This document shows positions 59,001 through 64,000 of a stretch of DNA of 64,000 nt, in pieces. Positions within the stretch are counted from its first letter, which is position 1. Every line of letters begins with the position of its first letter. This stretch comes from Yponomeuta sedellus (taxonomy: Eukaryota; Arthropoda; Insecta; Lepidoptera; Yponomeutidae), in the NCBI GenBank assembly GCA_934045075.1, contig OW203726.1:23375488-23439487 (forward strand). The letters run 5' to 3'. The notes under the pieces are model-generated. The model ran no database searches. It was not told the DNA's origin and saw nothing but the letters and a program-made list of their open reading frames with translations. Both the position numbers and the translations under genes were made by a program.

Positions 59001-62000
59001 GTCACCAGATCCCCGACTCTTGCCTCCACACCGAGCAGCATTACTGGAGTGCTGTGCAGCAAGTGGTGAGTATCTCTTGCATTCGTCTTTGCTACTTCTG
59101 TTTGCTGCACAAGTTGGAGGGAAAATAAAAAATAGAAGTTATTTGTTTAGGATAATTTATTCAGCGTCCAGTCCACTTTCACTCACTCTAGATGTACGAA
59201 GGGTTTGCACTCACTCTAGATGTGCTTTCAAAAAGACGCATGTCAGCTGCAAAAGTGCCAAAACGTCGGAAAATTGTAAAATTAAACGAGTAAATATCCG
59301 TGTAAATACAGTTTTTATTATGTCTAGTGCTCGTGTGAACCTTACAAAATACTGTACTATAGTTAGTTTAATAATTTTACATCTCTCATGTTCGGTAAGT
59401 AGGTTCTTATTACCTCCAAATGGGGCTTGTAGGTGACTAATTAGCGCTCTAGCTGGTAAAGCCCTGGGGCGGTAAGAAATTAAAAAAAAAACACTTTTTT
59501 CTTTCAAAAAGCTCGCGTACATCATACTGACAATAGACATCATGCATTTAGCCCAATGACTAAAGAGGTCGCTTTGCTATTCAGCCTTGTCTTCGTTTGT
59601 CCTCGCTGCGCTCGTGCGCCTAAATATCTCGGGCTGCAATTAATGCCTTACAGCCCTTGGCTACTAATCTACTATTATTGTTATAGTACATTACACAACT
59701 AGGGTGGTAATACAAAGAAAGGCCGAGATCGCAGAAGTTTGCGGCCCGAGCTGCAAGCGAGGGACGTGAATATGCGATCGAGAGCTTTCTTTATTACCTC
59801 CCGTGTTGTGTACATCTTTTTATGTCTACACTTGGCCAGAAAGCGGCTTTTTCCGTACGCGCAGCGTGCGGAAAAAGCCACTTTATTGCCAGGTGTGGCA
59901 TAAAATATTTTTTAAAACATTTGCTCAAAAAGTGGCGTATTACAGGGACGTATAGCGTGCGAGATGTGAGCTATTACACACTCGTGCTTTGTTTACCTTT
60001 CCCGCACTCGTGCGTATCTTTCCCAACTGTCAAAATAATGTCTATTAAAAAGAAAAACCAACCATGAAGTTTTTACTAAAAAAATACATAGAAGTTTTTA
60101 TGAGCTACTAATTTGTTTCAATATCAGATTTAATGATTTGATTGAATAAGTTAAGTTAGGTTTCATTTCATTTCATCTCATTTAATTTCATTTTCATTTT
60201 ATATCAATAAAAAAAATCTACTGAAGACTAGGCTAGGGCATAGTTCCCTTTGTCTACTAGAATGGGTAAAGAAAAAAAATCTCTGCTTATATTTTTTTAC
60301 GGTTGGCGCCATTTTCCAAATAATTTTTCTTTATTAAATTGCTTATTTTTTTCGCAACTGTATTAAAAATAGTCGTTCAGTACACGTGCGGAACCGTCAT
60401 TGCAACGTGTTCCGACTGTCAACCCTTGCTTTCGGCTGCGCCTCGGCTCGGGTAGACATTTGTCGGAACTCTTGCAATGACAGCCTTTCCGCACTTGTAA
60501 TGAAATATACGTAATGTAATGGAGGATTCTTAGGATTTATTCACGCAGGGTCTGGTCTGCAGGTCTTCACGACACGAAGTCCACACGTAGATTCCAATCG
60601 CAGGTCCAATCGTATCGCTGAGGTCGTAGGTTATCGTTCGTATCACAGGTATGTTCGCTCGAAGTTCACTCTTCGCTATTCCAAACGGAACTGACATCGC
60701 GCCGCGGCGGCCGCTATTTATTCTCCGCCGGCCAGGGTTCTAGAACATTCCCGTACCTACGTTTCACACTCGGTACACGCGGCAACGTCGCTCGAACAGT
60801 TTCATGTCAAAGAGTTTTGAACCCTATGCTAGTAGACATACGAGTCATTATTGCTTGCAGCGTTTATTGTTTACTAAAACGCAGCATGCGGCGACTATTC
60901 GATAGGCTTCTAGAAGGCTCTATTCTAGATGGTTCGGGATAGGACCGCGACAATAATATAGCCTGAAGAAGAAGAAGTAACGCACAGCTCGGAGGTGTGA
61001 CCGCGCTGCAATGTGTGCCGGCAGCTGCAGCTGCTGCTGACGGAGTACCTGGAGATCGAGAGCGTGACGCTGGCGGCGCAGCGCGCGGGCGCGGCGGCCG
61101 AGGGCGCGGCGGCCGAGCTGCGCGTGGCGGACTACTTCGCGCGCCGCCGCCCGCCGCGCCGCCGCGCCCGCCTCTACTCGCTGCCCGGTACGTGGCGCGG
61201 CTGCACTACACTATGCTTTGCGCGGTATGTGGCGCGGTGAGAGTGCAGTATGCTTTGCGTGGTATGTGGCGCAGTGAGAGTGCAGTATGCTTCGCGCGGT
61301 ATGTGGCGCGGTGAGAGTGCAGTATGCTTCGCGCGGTATGTGGCGCGGTGAGAGTGCAGTATGCTTTGCGCGATATGTGGCGGGGTGAGAGTGCACTTTG
61401 CTTTGCGCGGTATGTGGCGCAGAGTGCAGTATGCTTTGCGCGGTATGTGGCGCAGTGAGAGTGCTGTATGCTTTGCGCGGTATGTGGCGCAGTGAGAGTG
61501 CAGTATGCTTTGCGCGGTATGTGGCGCAGTGAGAGTGCTGTATGCTTTGCGCGGTATGTGGCGCAGTGAGAGTGCAGTATGCTTTGCGCGATATGTGGCG
61601 GGGTGAGAGTGCACTATGCTTTGCGCGGTATGTGGCGCGCTAAGAGTACAGTATGCTTTGCTCAGTACGTGGCGCTGTTAGATCGAATGAATGAACGAAC
61701 GAACGAACGAACGAACGAACGAACGAACGAACGAACGAACGAACGAACGAACGAACGAACGAACGAATGAATGAATGAATGAGTTCTTTATTGCACTAAA
61801 AACATAATTTGTACAAAGCCGAGCTTAATACTAGATAGTATTTTCTTCCAGCTAACCCACGACGATGCAGAGTGCAGTATGCTTTGCCCGGTATGTAACG
61901 CTGTGAGAGTTTAGTATGCTTTGTCTGATATGTGGCGCTGTGAGAGTTCTATATACTTTGCCTAGTATGTGGCGATGTGAGAGTGCAGTATGTTTTGCCT

Positions 62001-62841
62001 AGTATGTGGCGCTGGTGAGAGTTCAGTATCTTTTGCCTGGTATGTGGTGCTGTGAGAGTTCCGTATGCTTTACTCGGTACTTGGCACTGTGAGAATATAA
62101 CAAGATTTGCCCGGTCCGTGGCGCTGTGAGAGTATAGTATGCGGTGCCTGATAGGTGATTACGCTGTGAGAGTATAGTATACTTTGCCTGGTACGTATCG
62201 CTGTTACACTTGACTGGATAGCTCTATAAGAGTGCAATACGCTTTGCTCGGTACGTGTCCATTTCAGGCGAGTTGCTCTGAGATTTCAGAATGTTTTATT
62301 TGGTATGTAGCACTGTGAGAGTTTAGTATGCTTTGCCTGGTAGGTGGCGCTGTGGGAGTATAGTCTGTATTGCCGTGTACGTGGTGCTGTTACACTACAC
62401 TTTTTACGTTACGTTGTGCTCTGAGAGTTCAGTATGCTTTGCCTGGTACGTGGCGCTGTGCTCGGTACGTGGGAATATGCTAATCAATATGCGTACAGCA
62501 TGCTTAGCACGGTATGTGTGAGAGTTAAGTATGCCGTTCGCGCTCCGCGATACGTGGCTCTGCTCCACAATCTATTAAATAACCGAGTTTATTAAACTCT
62601 AAACCCACATGTATTGTGTATTTATCAAATATATTGTGGTCACCTTACACACTAACATCCAAAACTGCGATAAACGTGGTGATTTCAACTGCCGTTTTAT
62701 TCTGGCAGCGCCGGCGACGGGCGTCCCGGCGGCGGCGCGCGCGCCGCGCTACCGGCTGGTGTGCCGCGCCGCGCCCGCGCATCTGCACCGGCTGCTGCCC
62801 GCGCTGCACGCGCTCTGCCGCGACACAGAGGCCGCCACCGG
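53011..62841 (+). CDS. Sec8: Exocyst subunit Sec8 / EXOC4 (exons 1-10; 3' end beyond window)
   Basis: Sec8 is a core subunit of the exocyst, which tethers secretory vesicles to the plasma membrane. Ten exons join in frame: 53011-53067, 53189-53350, 54471-54640, 55215-55368, 56328-56448, 57626-57783, 58122-58342, 58969-59065, 61025-61187 and 62709-62841, about 478 residues so far (human 974). The strongest match is [15 protein letters not shown] in exon 2 (human SGLLISVIRTLSTS). Others are [12 protein letters not shown] in exon 3, a helical block in exon 6, and [13 protein letters not shown] in exon 9 (human LQMLLTEYLDM). Exon 10 resembles the human VCKPG..NITVIFHPLL block. Exons 3-10 become very GC-rich and Ala/Arg-rich, unlike exons 1-2. 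The donor sites of exons 9 and 10 are each the first unit of a tandem array. Confidence 0.9.
53405..53640. repeat. tRNA-like unit, minus, with plus-oriented tail
   Basis: A minus-strand unit (tail complement, B box, anticodon arm, 'gagctaatgggtgactcacc') ends at about 53590, followed by 'gtaatacagagagtattgta' and 'gcctctaaacaaaaccggtt' in plus orientation. It lies in Sec8 intron 2. Confidence 0.75.
53770..53960 (-). repeat. Two RTE 3' tail fragments
   Basis: 'agtccactgctggagatagc' (about 53780) and 'agtccactgctggacatagc' (about 53917) are complements of the RTE end, each followed by 'cctccccta' or 'cctcctcta'. They lie in Sec8 intron 2. Confidence 0.65.
55459..55543. repeat. Imperfect hairpin
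   Basis: Arms of about 30 bp around 'ccattgaatttaaagtaagg' and its complement lie in Sec8 intron 4. Confidence 0.7.
55615..55869. mobile_element. Palindromic insertion with perfect 98-bp inverted arms and 13-bp target duplication
   Basis: CGCTGAATATGTT occurs at 55602-55614 and again at 55870-55882. Between them, 55650-55747 and 55771-55868 are exact reverse complements around a 23-base centre made of 'gatgaccggagtcatc'-type hairpins. One arm plus the outer 'cacgagcagtagacat' part recurs singly at 59237-59350. It lies in Sec8 intron 4. Confidence 0.9.
55883..56040 (+). repeat. Dispersed repeat family D
   Basis: It matches 56890-57072: 'cagctgaaccgatttcgct', 'aggatggttcttacgg', 'aataatcgact'-type block, 'gatacgaagttcgctgggtc' (one base different here). 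The palindrome above is inserted in its start. Confidence 0.7.
56499..56700 (+). repeat. Dispersed repeat family C
   Basis: The same order of blocks as 7815-8060. It lies just after the Sec8 exon 5 donor. Confidence 0.7.
56780..57072 (+). repeat. Repeat families E and D, adjacent
   Basis: Bases 56790-56890 match family E at 33595-33690; bases 56890-57072 match family D at 55883-56040. Their adjacency suggests E and D are halves of one element. Confidence 0.65.
57280..57372 (+). repeat. RTE 3' tail with (GAT)n end
   Basis: 'aggcctaaacccagcagtgg' then 'gggctgataatgatgatgat', the standard lepidopteran RTE end. It lies in Sec8 intron 5. Confidence 0.75.
57450..57595 (-). repeat. SINE-like family B
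   Basis: 'tttcctcaccatgtttccct' to 'ggcatttgaaaccgcgacct' on the plus strand, the same order as 6070-6260. Confidence 0.6.
57886..57990. repeat. (TG)n/(CG)n-rich microsatellite
   Basis: An interrupted gtgcgtgtgtgcg run that passes into a (GT) tract, in Sec8 intron 6. Confidence 0.9.
59237..59350 (+). repeat. Single-arm copy of the 55615-55869 element
   Basis: Blocks 'aaagtgccaaaacgtcgg', 'aaaattgtaaaa', 'cagtttttattatgtct' and 'gctcgtgtgaacctta' match the right arm plus the outer part of the palindromic insertion, with several substitutions. It lies in Sec8 intron 8. Confidence 0.75.
59699..59900. repeat. Foldback repeats
   Basis: An inverted pair around 'ggtaatacaaagaaagg' and 'ctttctttattacc' (59707-59800) and a hairpin 'ggctttttccg' / 'cggaaaaagcc' (about 59854-59880). 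They look like remnants of MITEs in Sec8 intron 8. Confidence 0.6.
60390..60504. mobile_element. Small foldback MITE
   Basis: 'gtgcggaaccgtcattgcaa' and the complement of 'ttgcaatgacagcctttcc' are inverted; 'tgttccgac' and 'gtcggaact' lie just inside. No clear duplication. Confidence 0.55.
60517..60953 (-). mobile_element. Putative solo LTR
   Basis: About 437 bp with TG and CA ends on either strand. Read on the minus strand it has promoter and poly(A) features in LTR order: TGTCGCGGTCC at the start, a TATA-like 'gaataaatagcgg' in the middle and 'gaataaatcctaagaat' before the end. No internal retroelement part and no convincing flanking duplication. It lies in Sec8 intron 8. Confidence 0.45.
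61188..61664 (+). repeat. 37-bp tandem array beginning at the Sec8 exon 9 splice donor
   Basis: Thirteen units; the first base of unit 1 is the first base of intron 9. Unit starts are 61188, 61225, 61262, 61299, 61336, 61373, 61410 (33 bp), 61443, 61480, 61517, 61554, 61591 and 61628. Eleven units begin with GTATGTGGCG or the original GTACGTGGCG; two (61373 and 61591) begin ATATGTGGCG. Each is preceded by G or CG, so most copies look like a 5' splice site. Confidence 0.92.
61684..61855. repeat. (GAAC)n tetranucleotide plus short LINE-like end
   Basis: About 20 GAAC repeats pass into GAAT repeats, then 'gagttctttattgcactaaa' and 'cataatttgtacaa', which look like a reversed LINE 3' end with its microsatellite tail. 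The block interrupts the intron 9 array. Confidence 0.7.
61865..62570 (+). repeat. Degenerate continuation of the intron 9 array
   Basis: Diverged units of the same family continue ('agagtgcagtatgctttgcc', 'ggtatgtggtgctgtgagag', many 'gtgagagt' and 'tatgctttgcctgg' words). Spacing and sequence are much less regular than in 61188-61664. Confidence 0.8.
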
Positions 62842-64000
62842 GTGAGTGCTGCGGGGGGGGGGCACCGGGTGAGTGCTGCGGGCTAGCGCCGCCACCGGGT
62901 GAGTGCTGCGGCGGGGGCGGGCTGGCGCCGCCACCGGGTGAGTGCTGCGGCGGGGGCGGGCTGGCGCCACCACCGGGTGAGTGCTGCGGCGGGGGCGGGC
63001 TGGCGCCGCCACCGGATGAGTGCTGCGGGCTAGCGCCGCCACCGGGTGAGTGCTGCGGCGGGGGCGGGCTGGCGCCACCACCGGGTGAGTGCTGCGGCGG
63101 GGGCGGGCTGGCGCCGCCACCGGATGAGTGCTGCGGGCTAGCGCCGCCACCGGGTGAGTGCTGCGGCGGGGGCGGGCTGGCGCCACCACCGGGTGAGTGC
63201 TGCGGCGGGGGCGGGCTGGCGCCACCACCGGGTGAGTGCTGCGGCGGGGGCGGGCTGGCGCCGCCACCGGATGAGTGCTGCGGGCTAGCGCCGCCACCGG
63301 GTGAGTGCTGCGGCGGGGGCGGGCTGGCGCCACCACCGGGTGAGTGCTGCGGCGGGGGCGGGCTGGCGCCGCCACCGGGTGAGTGCTGCGGCGGGGGCGG
63401 GCTGGCGCCGCCACCGGGTGAGTGCTGCGGGCTAGCGCCGCCACCGGGTGAGTGCTGCGGGCTAGCGCCGCCACCGGGTGAGTGCTGCGGCGGGGGCGGG
63501 CTGGCGCCGCCACCGGGTGAGTGCTGCGGCGGGGGCGGGCTGGCGCCACCACCGGGTGAGTGCTGCGGCGGGGGCGGGCTGGCGCCGCCACCGGATGAGT
63601 GCTGCGGGCTAGCGCCGCCACCGGGTGAGTGCTGCGGCGGGGGCGGGCTGGCGCCACCACCGGGTGAGTGCTGCGGCGGGGGCGGGCTGGCGCCGCCACC
63701 GGGTGAGTGCTGCGGCGGGGGCGGGCTGGCGCCGCCACCGGGTGAGTGCTGCGGGCTAGCGCCGCCACCGGGTGAGTGCTGCGGGCTAGCGCCGCCACCG
63801 GGTGAGTGCTGCGGCGGGGGCGGGCTGGCGCCACCACCGGGTGAGTGCTGCGGCGGGGGCGGGCTGGCGCCGCCACCGGGTGAGTGCTGCGGGCTAGCGC
63901 CGCCACCGGGTGAGTGCTGCGGGCTAGCGCCGCCACCGGGTGAGTGCTGCGGGCTAGCGCCGCCACCGGGTGAGTGCTGCGGGCCGGCGCCGCCACTGTG
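62831..64000 (+). repeat. 30/39-bp GC-rich tandem array containing the Sec8 exon 10 splice donor
   Basis: About 33 units and a partial one run to the window edge. The first unit includes the last 11 bases of exon 10 (GCCGCCACCGG) and the donor GTGAGT at 62842. Later units are either 39 bp (ending gcggcgggggcgggctggc) or 30 bp (ending gcgggctagc). Nearly all carry ACCGG|GTGAGTGCT; four (starting 63005, 63113, 63260 and 63584) read ACCGGATGAG and have lost the GT. The long open frame on the other strand is a by-product of the unit lengths being multiples of three. Confidence 0.95.

Noticed and set aside
61174..61614. 146-residue minus-strand open frame of HSHxATYRAKH repeats
   Set aside because: It is a by-product of the 37-bp array; only local frame luck keeps it open.
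62749..63996. 415-residue minus-strand open frame rich in ARSTHPVAA repeats
   Set aside because: It is only the reverse reading of the 30/39-bp array, whose unit lengths are multiples of three; no start context or domain supports it, and Sec8 exon 10 lies on the other strand.
840..64000. CRISPR array
   Set aside because: The tandem repeats have no unique spacers and the genome is clearly eukaryotic.

Overview
This is eukaryotic DNA from an arthropod, almost certainly a moth or butterfly (Lepidoptera). The genes are split by short GT-AG introns. The host families (MADF-BESS, THAP, Spindly, vimar/SmgGDS, Nse2, Sec8) fit an insect. The intergenic DNA is packed with repeats of lepidopteran type, such as RTE tails carrying a 'gcccagcagtgggat' motif, tRNA-related units, MITEs and hAT elements. 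No bacterial, CRISPR or viral genes were seen. Gene names rest on motif and alignment memory; no database search was run.

Layout: (1) 2724-11091, minus strand: the 5' part of a Spindly dynein-adaptor gene, running off the left edge. A complete plus-strand MADF-BESS regulator gene (4291-6941) is nested in its large second intron, and a piggyBac-like non-autonomous element sits in its first intron. (2) 15380-18657: a complete hAT transposon with an open transposase and an 8-bp target duplication. (3) 19134-24260, plus: the SUMO ligase Nse2/Mms21 in five exons, with a truncated LINE in intron 1. (4) 24261-36904: a repeat-dominated gene desert holding a 3-kb foldback hAT derivative, several nested MITEs and many tRNA-like units. 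(5) 36905-41972, minus: vimar/RAP1GDS1 in seven exons. (6) 43436-48287: an apparently intact I-superfamily LINE with overlapping ORFs. (7) 48654-49435, plus: a short THAP-domain gene with uncertain extra 3' exons to about 50709. (8) 51165-52717: five tandem 308-309-bp units, each with a tRNA-like cloverleaf. (9) 53011 to the right edge, plus: Sec8/EXOC4, first ten exons (about half the protein).

The strongest unusual signal is in Sec8. Introns 9 and 10 both open with a tandem array whose unit begins at, or contains, the authentic 5' splice site, so each intron starts with about 13 and about 33 splice-donor-like copies respectively. Other notable items are a perfect 98-bp inverted repeat flanked by a 13-bp duplication, the tandem tRNA-like array just upstream of Sec8, the foldback hAT that contains amplified tRNA-like units, and a THAP gene whose downstream exons do not keep frame.

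The host genes are housekeeping or regulatory genes of unrelated pathways: kinetochore/dynein, Smc5/6 SUMOylation, small GTPase chaperoning, exocyst tethering, and two DNA-binding proteins. They do not form a functional cluster.
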